This document shows, in pieces, positions 37,078 to 46,167 of a stretch of DNA of 64,000 nt. The notes under the pieces were generated by a model. That model saw nothing but the letters and a program-made list of their open reading frames with translations, made no database searches and was not told the DNA's origin. The stretch spans positions 186,001-250,000 of the forward strand of contig NZ_LFND01000001.1 of the NCBI RefSeq assembly GCF_001045465.1, given 5' to 3'. Every line of letters starts with the position of its first letter. Within the stretch, counting starts at the first letter, position 1. The translations under genes were made by a program, and so were the position numbers. This DNA is from Chryseobacterium angstadtii. Its GTDB lineage: Bacteria; Bacteroidota; Bacteroidia; Flavobacteriales; Weeksellaceae.

Positions 37078-37707
37078 TTATTTCTTTAAGTTTTCCTGGA
37101 ATTTTTCAACTGCACCTTCTAAGAATACGATCTCACCTGCGTTGATTAAGTCATATGAGCTGATCTCACTGAAGTTCATCACTTTAGTTTTAGGTAAGTT
37201 TCTTGAAGATAAATACACATTCTTGTTAGCTTCAGGAAGAACGAACAAAGATTTTTTATCGTTCAATGCCAAAGCATTTAGGATATTGATAAAATCTTTA
37301 GTTTTAGGAGCGTTAAGGCTCAAATCTTCCACTACTTTAATGCTGTTGTCTCTCATTTTCTGAGATAAAACAGATTTCTTAGCTAATCTCTTAAGAGCTT
37401 TGTTCAATTTGAATCTGTAGTCTCTTGGTTTTGGTCCGAATACTCTACCTCCACCTCTGAAAGTTGGAGATTTGATATCACCATATCTAGCAGAACCAGA
37501 TCCTTTTTGCTTCTTAAGCTTTTTAGTAGAAGCAGTAATTTCGCTTCTTTCTTTTGCTTTATGAGTCCCTTGTCTCTGTGCTGCAAGGTACTGTTTAACT
37601 TCTAAGTAAACCGCGTGCTGATTTGGCTCAATTCCGAATACTGATTCGTCAAGAGTTACTTTTCTTCCGGTCTCTTTTCCTGATGTATTTAATACTACTA
37701 GTTCCAT
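37078..37707 (-). CDS. rplD: Ribosomal protein L4
   Basis: A 209-residue protein with a loop reaching the exit tunnel: [20 protein letters not shown] and [19 protein letters not shown]. The start overlaps the end of rplC by 10 bp, suggesting translational coupling. Confidence 0.98.
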   Translation of the reverse strand: MELVVLNTSGKETGRKVTLDESVFGIEPNQHAVYLEVKQYLAAQRQGTHKAKERSEITASTKKLKKQKGSGSARYGDIKSPTFRGGGRVFGPKPRDYRFKLNKALKRLAKKSVLSQKMRDNSIKVVEDLSLNAPKTKDFINILNALALNDKKSLFVLPEANKNVYLSSRNLPKTKVMNFSEISSYDLINAGEIVFLEGAVEKFQENLKK

Positions 37708-38324
37708 TTTCTGATAATTACATAAGAATTTTTAGCTCCCGGAACAGCACCTTTTACTACTAAAAGATTTTGTTCTTGATCCACTTTTAATACTTGAAGG
37801 TTTTGTACAGTTACCTGCTTACCTCCCATTCTACCCGCCATTCTCATTCCTTTGAATACTCTTGAAGGATCCGATCCAGCACCGATAGAACCTGGAGCTC
37901 TAAGTCTGTTGTGCTGACCATGAGTAGCTTGCATTACACCTCCAAAGCCATGTCTTTTAACAACACCCTGGAAACCTTTACCTTTTGAAGTTCCTGTTAC
38001 GTCAACATATTCACCTTCAGCGAATAAATCAACTTTTACTTCTTCTCCTACTTTTACTTCGTCTACGAATTCTCTGTAGAATTCTACCAACTTAGCTTTT
38101 GGAGCAGAACCAGCCTTTTTGAAATGGCCAGCTAACGCTTTACCTACGTTCTTTTCACTCTTGTCATCGAAACCTAACTGAACTGACTTATAACCGTCTT
38201 TTTCAATGGTTCTGACCTGTAAAACCGAGCATGGACCAGCCTGAATAACTGTACAAGGAATATTTTTCCCCGCTTCGTCAAACAAAGACGTCATACCGAT
38301 TTTTTTACCAATAATACCTGACAT
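37698..38324 (-). CDS. rplC: Ribosomal protein L3
   Basis: A 208-residue protein: [40 protein letters not shown] and [20 protein letters not shown]. It heads the leftward run; rpsJ, normally just upstream, is 21 kb away with the str operon. A consensus promoter lies about 110 bp upstream. Confidence 0.98.
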   Translation of the reverse strand: MSGIIGKKIGMTSLFDEAGKNIPCTVIQAGPCSVLQVRTIEKDGYKSVQLGFDDKSEKNVGKALAGHFKKAGSAPKAKLVEFYREFVDEVKVGEEVKVDLFAEGEYVDVTGTSKGKGFQGVVKRHGFGGVMQATHGQHNRLRAPGSIGAGSDPSRVFKGMRMAGRMGGKQVTVQNLQVLKVDQEQNLLVVKGAVPGAKNSYVIIRKWN

Positions 38325-38430
38325 TGTTTATATTAAATAAAATTTATCTTTCTAATTTCCACATTTTTAGATGGTCTGAAGTAATTTCTACTTTTGATAT
38401 AGGCATACTACGCCCCTAAAATGGAGTGTG

Positions 38431-38461
38431 CAAATTTATGAATATTTTTATAACTGACAAA
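38431..38461 (-). promoter_or_regulatory. Consensus promoter of the rplC-rplQ operon
   Basis: On the minus strand TTTG (38458-38461) is followed after exactly 19 bp by TAAATTTG (38431-38438), an exact match to the Bacteroidota primary promoter. The predicted leader to rplC is about 100 nt. Confidence 0.85.
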
Positions 38462-38571
38462 TATTTTGAGTAAAATATTTTGATTTTTAATCAATTAGAT
38501 GATTTCAGAAAAATCCGGACGAAATTTTCAGAGAATTTATTTTGATTTTTAAAAAGAAATTAAGAAGAAGG

Positions 38572-39336
38572 TTATTTAACAATCACAGAAACGCCTATTT
38601 CCTCCAAAGCCGCTCTATCTTCATCACAAATACCATGATCCGTGATCAGATAATCGATCTTGTCTAAAGGTGCAATCTTTCCGAACCCTTTTTTATTTAG
38701 TTTGGAAGAATCTCCAAGAATAACCACTTTTTCGGAACACGCAATCATCAGCTGATTCAGGTGAGCCTCTGCCGCGTTGGATGTACTGATTCCAAACTCC
38801 ATATCAATCCCGTCTACTCCAAGGAAAAGCTTGTTGCAGGAAAACTGCCGGAGAATGGTTTCCGAAATAGATCCTACAATAGAGGTAGAACTTTTCCTAA
38901 CTTCACCACCCAGCTGGATGATATTAATATTAGGATTATTACAAAGCTCCAACGCAACTCTTAGAGAAGAAGTAAGAACAGTAAGCGGACCGAAGTTCAC
39001 CAGCATCCTTGCCAGATAATGCATCGTAGTTCCGGAAGCCAGAATAATACAGTCATTCTCCTGAATAAGCTGCAAAGCCGCTTTCGCTATATTCTGCTTG
39101 GCTTCTACATTAATGCTTTCTTTCTCATCTACATTCCTTTCATAAGCATAGCGTACATGTTTACTGGCTCCCCCGTGATTTCTGAAAAGCAACCCCAGAC
39201 TTTCGAGATAATTCAGATCCTTTCGAACCGTAACCGACGAAACATTCAGCTTCTCGCACAAATCCTGTACGAGTACGTGACCTTTTTCATCCAACTCTTT
39301 AAGTATATCGTTATGCCGTGGTATTAACTTTTCCAT
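38572..39336 (-). CDS. DeoR/GlpR-family transcriptional regulator
   Basis: A 254-residue regulator. The N-terminal winged helix (1-60) has RHNDILKELDEKGHVLVQDL and VSSVTVRKDLNYLESLGLL. The sugar-phosphate sensing domain (about 75-240) has ILASGTTMHYLARML, VILGDSSKLNKKGF and DYLITDHGI, typical of the family. It is divergent from glpD across a 117-bp gap carrying AAACGAAAC repeats, so it most likely represses the glycerol operon and responds to glycerol-3-phosphate. That role is inferred from family and position. Confidence 0.9.
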   Translation of the reverse strand: MEKLIPRHNDILKELDEKGHVLVQDLCEKLNVSSVTVRKDLNYLESLGLLFRNHGGASKHVRYAYERNVDEKESINVEAKQNIAKAALQLIQENDCIILASGTTMHYLARMLVNFGPLTVLTSSLRVALELCNNPNINIIQLGGEVRKSSTSIVGSISETILRQFSCNKLFLGVDGIDMEFGISTSNAAEAHLNQLMIACSEKVVILGDSSKLNKKGFGKIAPLDKIDYLITDHGICDEDRAALEEIGVSVIVK

Positions 39337-39350
39337 TCTATTTCTTTCAT

Positions 39351-39358
39351 CAAAAATA
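39351..39358 (-). promoter_or_regulatory. Promoter -7 box of the GlpR-like gene
   Basis: The minus strand reads TATTTTTG, an exact TAnnTTTG, 14 bp before the start codon. Confidence 0.45.
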
Positions 39359-39403
39359 CCATTTTTTTTCGAGACCGATAAAATTTCATTTATTTTCTTT
39401 TTA

Positions 39404-39465
39404 GTTTCGTTTTTAATTTATACATTTGAAAACGAAACATAAACGAAACATTTATGAAACGAAAC
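39404..39465 (+). promoter_or_regulatory. glpD promoter with AAACGAAAC operator array
   Basis: TACATTTG at 39421-39428 is an exact -7 box. GTTTCGTTTT (39404-39413) and AAAACGAAAC (39429-39438) are perfect inverted copies flanking it. AAACGAAAC repeats again at 39441-39449 and at 39457-39465 inside the first codons of glpD. The placement fits repression by the divergent DeoR/GlpR-type regulator. Confidence 0.7.
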
Positions 39466-41046
39466 GAAGAACTTAGTAAATTAACCGGCGTTAAGGAATG
39501 GGACTTTATCATCATCGGAGGTGGAGCCAGTGGATTGGGTTCCGCATTAGATGCTACCAGCAGAGGATTCAAAACCCTGCTTCTTGAATCCCATGATTTT
39601 GCAAAAGCAACATCCAGCCGAAGCACCAAACTGGTACACGGCGGTGTAAGATATCTTGCACAGGGAGATGTAGGACTTGTAAAAGAAGCCCTGAAAGAAA
39701 GAGGTCTTCTGGCCCAAAATGCAGCACATGTCGTAAAAAACCAGTCATTTATTATTCCTAATTATACATGGTGGGGAGGCATATATTATAAGATAGGATT
39801 ATCCATCTACGATTTTCTTGCGGGAAAACTCAGCCTTGGAAAAACAAAATACATCAACAAAGCCAAAACTGTTGAAAAGCTGCCAACTATTGAACAGCAC
39901 AATCTCGCAAGCGGTGTTGTGTATCAGGACGGGCAGTTTGATGATGCAAGACTAGCCATTAATTTATCCCAGACCATTATAGAAAAAGGAGGCAGCGCTA
40001 TTAACTATATGAAAGTAACAGGTCTTCTGAAAAATGATTCCGGAAAAATAAACGGAGTTCAGGCAGAAGATCAGTTTTCAAACCAGAAATATGAGCTACG
40101 TGCAAAAGCAGTGATCAATGCAACAGGCGTGTTCACCAATGATATTCTGAACATGAACAATCCTAAGCATGGTAAGTTTGTTGTTCCGAGCCAGGGTATT
40201 CACCTGGTACTGGATAAATCTTTCCTTAAAAGTGATGATGCCATCATGATTCCTAAAACATCAGACGGCAGAGTTCTTTTTGTTGTTCCGTGGCACGACA
40301 GAGCGTTAGTAGGAACCACGGACACACTTCTGGAAAATCCAAGCTTCGAACCGCATGCTTTAGAATCTGAAATTAACTTCGTTTTAAATACAGCCAGACA
40401 ATATTTAGCCAAGAAACCGACAAGAGAAGATGTAAAGTCGATGTTTGCAGGATTAAGACCACTTGCCGCTCCAAAAGAAGGAGGAAAAAGCACTAAGGAA
40501 GTTTCCAGAAGCCACAAAGTCATTACTTCAGATACCGGTCTTGTTTCTATCATCGGTGGAAAATGGACCACTTACCGTAAAATGGCAGAAGACACCATTG
40601 ATAAGGCTGTAGAAATCCTTCATTTAAACGGAGGACCTTCCCAAACAGAAAATATGTCTATTCATGGTAATATAAAAGCCGAGCTCGTAGACCGTACCAA
40701 CCATCTTTATGTATACGGATCTGATATCCCTGCCATAAAAGCATTACAAAACAGCGATCCGCAGTATTCGCAAAAGATTCATCCGGATCATGCTTTTACT
40801 ATTGCAGAAGCAGTTTGGGCCCTGAGACACGAAATGGCAGAAACCATAGAAGATATTCTCGCCAGAAGAGTCCGCCTCTTATTTTTAGATGCCAGAGCTG
40901 CTATCGACAGCGCACATACCATTGCACAACTTATTGCCAGAGAAAAAGGATATTCTCAGGAATGGGCAAATGAACAGGAAAAAGAATTTATTGAATTAGC
41001 AAAAGGATATTTATTAACGCCTTACTCTCCCAAAACTATTAATTAA
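39454..41046 (+). CDS. glpD: Aerobic glycerol-3-phosphate dehydrogenase
   Basis: A 530-residue FAD enzyme oxidising glycerol-3-phosphate to dihydroxyacetone phosphate and passing electrons to quinone at the inner membrane. The FAD-binding loop [17 protein letters not shown] is at about 18-34; [16 protein letters not shown] follows; the cap/substrate region has [10 protein letters not shown] and GLRPLA; the C-terminal domain has [20 protein letters not shown]. The start is 15 bp after the last upstream operator. It heads the operon glpD-glpK-glpF-outer-membrane protein (gaps of 11, 22 and 8 bp). Confidence 0.96.
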   Translation: MKRNEELSKLTGVKEWDFIIIGGGASGLGSALDATSRGFKTLLLESHDFAKATSSRSTKLVHGGVRYLAQGDVGLVKEALKERGLLAQNAAHVVKNQSFIIPNYTWWGGIYYKIGLSIYDFLAGKLSLGKTKYINKAKTVEKLPTIEQHNLASGVVYQDGQFDDARLAINLSQTIIEKGGSAINYMKVTGLLKNDSGKINGVQAEDQFSNQKYELRAKAVINATGVFTNDILNMNNPKHGKFVVPSQGIHLVLDKSFLKSDDAIMIPKTSDGRVLFVVPWHDRALVGTTDTLLENPSFEPHALESEINFVLNTARQYLAKKPTREDVKSMFAGLRPLAAPKEGGKSTKEVSRSHKVITSDTGLVSIIGGKWTTYRKMAEDTIDKAVEILHLNGGPSQTENMSIHGNIKAELVDRTNHLYVYGSDIPAIKALQNSDPQYSQKIHPDHAFTIAEAVWALRHEMAETIEDILARRVRLLFLDARAAIDSAHTIAQLIAREKGYSQEWANEQEKEFIELAKGYLLTPYSPKTIN

Positions 41047-41057
41047 AAATTTGCAGT

Positions 41058-42554
41058 ATGAAGGAAAAACTGATTCTCGCTCTGGACCAGGGGACAACAT
41101 CCTCCAGAGCCATTTTATTCAATCACAGCGGAGCTATAGAATACATCTCCCAGAAAAATTTTGAACAGATCTTCCCTACTCCGGGATGGGTAGAGCACGA
41201 TCCCAACGAAATCTGGTCTTCCCAGATCTCGGTTGCCGCAGAAATTATTGCCAAAGCAGGTATTTCCGGACTGGAAGTAGCCGCCATCGGGATTACCAAT
41301 CAGCGTGAAACCACCGTCGTCTGGGACAAAGAAACCGGTGAGCCTATTTATAATGCTATTGTATGGCAGGACAGAAGAACAGCCAAATACTGCGACGAAT
41401 TAAAAGAGCAGGGCCATGCTGAGATTATCAGAGAGAAAACAGGACTTGTACTGGATGCCTATTTTTCGGCAACCAAATTAAAATGGATCCTGGATAATGT
41501 TGAGGGAGCAAGAGAAAAGGCAGCGGAAGGAAAAATATGTTTTGGAACGGTAGACACATGGCTTGTTTGGAAACTGACCCGCGGAAAAATGTTTATTACC
41601 GATGTTTCCAATGCCAGCAGAACAATGCTTCTGAATATTCATACTTTAGAATGGGACCAGGATCTTCTGGATTTATTTGATATTCCGAGATCTGTTCTTC
41701 CTGAAGTAAAACAAAGCAGTGAAATCTACGGCGAAACGGCCACTACTCTATTTTCAACTAAAATTCCTATTGCGGGAATCGCAGGAGACCAGCAGGCCGC
41801 ATTATTCGGGCAGATGTGCATCACACCCGGAATGGTAAAAAACACCTACGGAACAGGATGTTTCTTATTAATGAATACAGGAAAAGAAGCCGTATCTTCA
41901 AAAAACAACCTGCTGACTACGGTTGCATGGAAAATAAACGGAGAAGTGAATTACGCACTGGAAGGAAGTGTTTTTGTAGGCGGTGCAGCTATACAATGGC
42001 TTAGAGACGGACTTAAACTGATCCATTCATCTGAAGAAGTGAATGATCTTGCGGCCAGTGTAGAAGATAACGGAGGCGTTTATTTCGTCCCTGCTCTTAC
42101 CGGACTGGGTGCTCCGTATTGGGATCAGTATGCCAGAGGAACCATTGTAGGAGTTACCCGCGGAACTACGAACGGCCATATCGCAAGAGCTACTTTGGAA
42201 GGAATAGCATTCCAGGTGTATGATATCGTGAAATCTATGGAAGCTGATTCGGGAAGAGCCAGTCTGGAACTGAGAGTAGACGGAGGTGCATCGGCAAGTG
42301 ATCTTCTGATGCAGATACAATCAGATATTTTCGGATTTAAAATCACCAGACCAAAAACACTTGAAACAACAGCATTAGGAGCAGCCTATCTTGCAGGATT
42401 GGCGGTAGGATACTGGAAAGACCTCAATGAAATACAGTCTCAATGGATTGTAGACAAAGACTTTCACCCTAAACTGGATAAAGAGAAAACCGATAAAATG
42501 ATTCATTTCTGGAACAAAGCCGTAACACGTACTCAAAACTGGATAGAAGACTAA
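41058..42554 (+). CDS. glpK: Glycerol kinase
   Basis: A 498-residue FGGY-family kinase phosphorylating glycerol to glycerol-3-phosphate. The N-terminal [15 protein letters not shown] and [15 protein letters not shown] are ATP/glycerol-site motifs; [34 protein letters not shown] and [15 protein letters not shown] follow in order. The length equals the family norm. It sits between glpD and glpF. Confidence 0.97.
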   Translation: MKEKLILALDQGTTSSRAILFNHSGAIEYISQKNFEQIFPTPGWVEHDPNEIWSSQISVAAEIIAKAGISGLEVAAIGITNQRETTVVWDKETGEPIYNAIVWQDRRTAKYCDELKEQGHAEIIREKTGLVLDAYFSATKLKWILDNVEGAREKAAEGKICFGTVDTWLVWKLTRGKMFITDVSNASRTMLLNIHTLEWDQDLLDLFDIPRSVLPEVKQSSEIYGETATTLFSTKIPIAGIAGDQQAALFGQMCITPGMVKNTYGTGCFLLMNTGKEAVSSKNNLLTTVAWKINGEVNYALEGSVFVGGAAIQWLRDGLKLIHSSEEVNDLAASVEDNGGVYFVPALTGLGAPYWDQYARGTIVGVTRGTTNGHIARATLEGIAFQVYDIVKSMEADSGRASLELRVDGGASASDLLMQIQSDIFGFKITRPKTLETTALGAAYLAGLAVGYWKDLNEIQSQWIVDKDFHPKLDKEKTDKMIHFWNKAVTRTQNWIED

Positions 42555-42576
42555 ATCCACCTTAAAAAAACTACTC

Positions 42577-43308
42577 ATGAACCCATTTACCGCAGAACTC
42601 ATAGGCACCATGCTTATGATATTATTAGGCAACGGCGTTGTAGCCAATGTTGTTTTAAAGAATACCAAAGGAAATAATTCAGGTTGGATTGTTATTACCA
42701 CTGCCTGGGCCCTGGCCGTTTTTGTAGGGGTCACGGTTGCAGGACCGGTAAGCGGTGCCCATCTGAATCCGGCTGTAACGATAGGTCTGGCTGTTGCAGG
42801 AAAGTTCTCATGGGATCTTGCTCCTTCTTATATTGCCGCGCAAATGCTTGGGGCAATGCTTGGAGCTTTCCTTGTCTGGCTCTTCAACAAAGATCATTTT
42901 GCCATTACGGAAGATGAAGGCGCTAAACTGGCATGTTTCAGCACCGGACCTGCCATCAGAAATACGTTTTCCAATCTTGTCAGTGAGATTATCGGAGCTT
43001 TTGTTTTGGTATTCGTTATATTTCACTTTTCAGATCCCAATATTTCTCTGACTACGGATCCGACAGCCAAAGTAGGACTCGGTTCAGTAGGAGCTCTTCC
43101 TGTTACTTTATTGGTTTGGGCTATCGGTTTATCGTTAGGCGGAACAACAGGTTATGCCATTAATCCCGCCAGAGATTTAGGTCCAAGAATCATGCATGCT
43201 TTACTTCCGGTAAAAGGCAGCAGCGACTGGGGATACGCTTGGATCCCTATTGTTGGACCTATTCTGGGCAGTATCATTGCTGCCGTTCTCTATGGAATCT
43301 TAAAATAA
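42577..43308 (+). CDS. glpF: Glycerol facilitator (aquaglyceroporin)
   Basis: A 243-residue MIP-family inner-membrane channel with six helices and two re-entrant NPA loops: GAHLNPAVTIG (NPA at 64-66) and GYAINPARDLG near residue 197. The Arg after the second NPA and the Asp in NPARD are typical of glycerol-permeable members. It carries glycerol in for glpK, which traps it. Confidence 0.95.
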   Translation: MNPFTAELIGTMLMILLGNGVVANVVLKNTKGNNSGWIVITTAWALAVFVGVTVAGPVSGAHLNPAVTIGLAVAGKFSWDLAPSYIAAQMLGAMLGAFLVWLFNKDHFAITEDEGAKLACFSTGPAIRNTFSNLVSEIIGAFVLVFVIFHFSDPNISLTTDPTAKVGLGSVGALPVTLLVWAIGLSLGGTTGYAINPARDLGPRIMHALLPVKGSSDWGYAWIPIVGPILGSIIAAVLYGILK

Positions 43309-43316
43309 AAAGCACC

Positions 43317-44117
43317 ATGAAAGTTGTAAAAATAGCATGCCTGATTATTTTAGGCACAGGGAAACTATTCTCTCAGGAGAACACAGAAGCTAAGGAAAGC
43401 AGCAGACTGGATTTCACGGCAAACATTCAGAACAACCACTTGTGGAGAGGCCTGATTATTACAGACAAACCTGTGGTCATGGGAAATCTGTCTTATGCAC
43501 TGGACTCTGAAAAGAAATGGAAAGCAGGAATCTGGGGAGCCTCTTCCCTCACGGATGATAAAGATGGAACCCATTATAAGGAGATCAATTATTATATTCA
43601 ATATTCAGACGGCAGGCTTTATATCGGGCTGTGGGATTTGTTCAATTCAAGAAATATCAATACTGCAGTTGCTTCAGAGGATATCTTTAATTACTCGCAG
43701 AGGAGAACCGCCCATATCATTGATCTCAGGACCAATTATACTTTCGGACCTTCTTTTCCTTTGAATATTGAAGCTGACATTATGCTTTACGGAGGAGCCA
43801 ATGCAGGAGAAGTTGTTTTGAAAGAAGACGGAAGCTATAAAAAGAATAAATATTCCACCTATGTTCAGGTAAGCTATCCGGTGATTGCCGGGCAAAAGGT
43901 AAACCTGGATGCTTTTGTGGGTGCAGGATTTGCCCTTAATGACCGTTATTTTCTTTATGGGAACGGCAAAAACAGTTTTGATGTGGTGAATGTAGGAGTA
44001 AAAGCGGGTAAGACCATTAAAATTACGGAACACTACAGTCTTCCGGTTGCTATGATGGCTATGTGGAATCCTTCGAACAAATATGCAAGAATTCAACTGG
44101 CTGCTACGGTTTTCTAA
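43317..44117 (+). CDS. Exported beta-barrel-like protein of the glycerol operon
   Basis: A 266-residue protein from the chosen ATG, which gives a signal peptide (MKVVKIACLIILGTG... ending LFSQ) and lies 8 bp after glpF. A longer frame begins inside glpF and lacks a signal peptide. The mature part alternates short amphipathic strands (LDFTANIQNNHLWRG, YYIQYSDGRLYIGLW, ARIQLAATVF) and ends in an aromatic residue, the pattern of an outer-membrane barrel of 10-12 strands. I do not recognise a named family. In this operon it could be an outer-membrane pore for glycerol or glycerophosphodiesters; that is inference. A terminator follows. Confidence 0.78.
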   Translation: MKVVKIACLIILGTGKLFSQENTEAKESSRLDFTANIQNNHLWRGLIITDKPVVMGNLSYALDSEKKWKAGIWGASSLTDDKDGTHYKEINYYIQYSDGRLYIGLWDLFNSRNINTAVASEDIFNYSQRRTAHIIDLRTNYTFGPSFPLNIEADIMLYGGANAGEVVLKEDGSYKKNKYSTYVQVSYPVIAGQKVNLDAFVGAGFALNDRYFLYGNGKNSFDVVNVGVKAGKTIKITEHYSLPVAMMAMWNPSNKYARIQLAATVF

Positions 44118-44142
44118 TCTGAGTTTTAACTTAATTATATAG

Positions 44143-44170
44143 AAGCCACTCCAATCCGGGGTGGTTTTTT
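44143..44170 (+). terminator. Terminator of the glycerol operon
   Basis: GCCACTCC / GGGGTGGT hairpin followed by TTTTTT, 27 bp after the last stop codon. Confidence 0.85.
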
Positions 44171-44189
44171 GCTGATATCTGAATTGTTT

Positions 44190-44319
44190 TTTAACCATTA
44201 AGATGAAGGAAGGAGATAAGGCAAATTAAGAGAAAATCAAATGATTCTTTTCAGCCGCACATCTTAAAGCGGAGCTCACCTTAATATTCTTAAAAACTTA
44301 ATAAACCTTAATGGTTAAA
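44190..44319. repeat. 130-bp intergenic element with 13-bp perfect terminal inverted repeats
   Basis: TTTAACCATTAAG at 44190-44202 and CTTAATGGTTAAA at 44307-44319 are perfect inverted copies. The interior has no reading frame. It is MITE-like in form. Together with the next element it fills most of the 549-bp gene-free stretch 44118-44666. Confidence 0.6.
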
Positions 44320-44386
44320 CATTTAGAGCTATCATAAGTTTTTCATCAACAATATTTTTTTTGTCTTCCGAGTTAAAAATACAACC

Positions 44387-44583
44387 ACAAAAGACACAAA
44401 AGTTTTCAACGCTTTAGTTTTTAAGTAAATACTTTGCACACAGGAAGTACACCTAAGTTTCATAAAAATCAAAAGATTTTTATAAGTTAATTTCTGAAAT
44501 CAGCTTTATCTGCAAAATCAGCGAGAGATAAAATAATTAAAGTTGAATTGCAAAGTCTTTCAAAAAGTTTTTATGTCTTTTGT
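44387..44583. repeat. 197-bp intergenic element with imperfect terminal inverted repeats
   Basis: ACAAAAGACA (44387-44396) and TGTCTTTTGT (44574-44583) are perfect, with weaker pairing further in. An internal perfect hairpin ATAAAAATC-AAAA-GATTTTTAT lies at 44462-44483. From memory, similar sequence recurs between genes in Chryseobacterium. No gene is visible inside. Confidence 0.55.
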
Positions 44584-44648
44584 AGATTAAAAAGTGTCCA
44601 ACAGCCAATAACCGTGTTTTTACGGTTTAATTTTTGCTCAGATATTTC

Positions 44649-44656
44649 TAATTTTG
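44649..44656 (+). promoter_or_regulatory. Promoter -7 box of the three-gene secreted operon
   Basis: TAATTTTG is an exact TAnnTTTG, 10 bp before the start codon, so the leader would be very short. A -33 element is unclear. Confidence 0.5.
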
Positions 44657-44666
44657 GAAAAAAAAG

Positions 44667-45083
44667 ATGAAGAAAATTTTCAGCTTACTCGTTTTATGCA
44701 TCAGCATTTTATCTTTTGCACAGACAAAAGCTCCATTTTCAGGTCACAGAAGTTTTGATATTCTTCAGGGATTCAGCGGATCCGGAACTCCTCATTATTA
44801 TCTGGACATCAAGAAAAACGGAGATGTCTATTTCGGATTTGTACAGGTGAATCAGGCAGACAGAACTGAAACCACAGAAGAAGTCAATGCAGGAAAATAC
44901 AATCCAAAAGTCATGAAAGTAGTTTTCAAAAAATACGGTGAAACCTTCTATGTGAAATTCGATAAGGACAATATCTACCTTACGGATAAAGAAGGAAACA
45001 TTCAGAAGTCCGAAGACTGCTGCTCTTCTATGGAAAGCGCAACCCAGGATATCTGTACCTGCGAAAGTCAACTGTATAAGTAA
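44667..45083 (+). CDS. Small secreted protein of unknown function
   Basis: A 138-residue protein with a signal peptide (MKKIFSLLVLCISIL... ending SFAQ, 1-18). The mature domain starts TKAPFSGHRSFDIL and contains beta-like segments (YYLDIKKNGDVYFGFVQV, KYGETFYVKFD). The C-terminus has CC at about 121-122 and a CTC pair, suggesting disulfides in the periplasm. I do not recognise the family with confidence; it slightly resembles short DUF2147-type proteins. The stop codon overlaps the start of the next gene by one base, so they are coupled. Confidence 0.75.
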   Translation: MKKIFSLLVLCISILSFAQTKAPFSGHRSFDILQGFSGSGTPHYYLDIKKNGDVYFGFVQVNQADRTETTEEVNAGKYNPKVMKVVFKKYGETFYVKFDKDNIYLTDKEGNIQKSEDCCSSMESATQDICTCESQLYK

Positions 45084-46054
45084 TGAAAATACTCAAGCTT
45101 CTATTTATTTTCCTTCTTTTGGCCTCCTGTGGCGGAAAAGAAAATCATCCTTATACTTTTTATTACTGGAAAACCTCTTTAAAGCTTGATCAGGAAGAGA
45201 AAAAAGCACTGAACAAAGCTTCCGTACCATTTCTCTACACCCGGTTTTTTGATATTGATAAAGCCGGAGGAAAGTTCCAGCCGGTTGGTGTGATCACGCA
45301 CAATGCAAGCTTTCAAACGGATAAGACGATTGTACCTACTGTTTTCATTACCAATCAGTCTATGTATCATATTTCTGCAGAGGAAATCAAATTCCTGGCG
45401 AAAAACATTGATGATCTGGTGAAAAAGAAAGCAAAGGAGTACGGTTTAAAGATGAATAATGAAATTCAGATCGACTGCGACTGGACAGCGGGAACAAGGG
45501 ATGATTATTTTAAATTTTTAAAGGAACTGAAAAAGGTTTCCGGAAAAGAAATCACCTGCACGCTGCGTCTTCATCAGGTGAAAGATAAAAACCAAACCGG
45601 AATTCCGCCTGTGGAAAAGGTATATCTGATGTGCTACTCTACTTCCTCACCATTGGAAAACTCCAATAAAAATTCAATTCTGGATGTAGCCACCTTAAAA
45701 AGTTATCTTTCAAAACTGGAAGATTATCCTGTCAAAAAAATAGAGGTCGCACTTCCTGTTTACTCCTGGGGAATTGTCACCAATCATCTTGAAAAACATA
45801 AATTAATTAATGCCCTGTCTAAAAAAGATCTGGAAAATCCCGGATTTAAAAAGATCTCGGACAATGAGGTTGAAATTATTAAAGACGGCTTCTATTTCGG
45901 AAGTTTTTTAAGCAAAGGATTCAGGATAAAAGTGGAGGAGATATCAACGGAACAACTGGAAGATGTCATCCGTTTTCTGGAGAAAAAAATACCTGCCTTT
46001 AATGTAATTTATTATCAATTAGATAGTAAATTTGTAAGTAACCGAAATTTTTAA
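45083..46054 (+). CDS. Lipoprotein of unknown function, possibly TIM-barrel-like
   Basis: A 323-residue lipoprotein with the lipobox LASC (Cys16). The block IQIDCDWTAGTRDDYFKFL near 128-146 and the ordered segments FLYTRFFDID, CTLRLHQVKD, VYLMCYSTSSP and IEVALPVYSWGIV look like successive strands of a (beta/alpha)8 barrel, as in DUF3142 / glycoside-hydrolase-like proteins. That resemblance is from memory and weak. It begins on the last base of the upstream stop codon, and a third secreted protein follows after 113 bp. Confidence 0.72.
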   Translation: MKILKLLFIFLLLASCGGKENHPYTFYYWKTSLKLDQEEKKALNKASVPFLYTRFFDIDKAGGKFQPVGVITHNASFQTDKTIVPTVFITNQSMYHISAEEIKFLAKNIDDLVKKKAKEYGLKMNNEIQIDCDWTAGTRDDYFKFLKELKKVSGKEITCTLRLHQVKDKNQTGIPPVEKVYLMCYSTSSPLENSNKNSILDVATLKSYLSKLEDYPVKKIEVALPVYSWGIVTNHLEKHKLINALSKKDLENPGFKKISDNEVEIIKDGFYFGSFLSKGFRIKVEEISTEQLEDVIRFLEKKIPAFNVIYYQLDSKFVSNRNF

Positions 46055-46167
46055 TGGTTTTCAAGCTTATTAAACAGGTTGTCAACTACGCAGATACAGA
46101 AAGACACTATGAGTTTTTTAAATTCTGCTGAAATTTAATTATAAAAATAAAAACACCCATTAACTAT

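Noticed and set aside
43674..44198. 174-codon minus-strand frame across the end of the glycerol operon
   Set aside because: It runs through the terminator and opposite a signal-peptide-bearing protein; it is a shadow frame.
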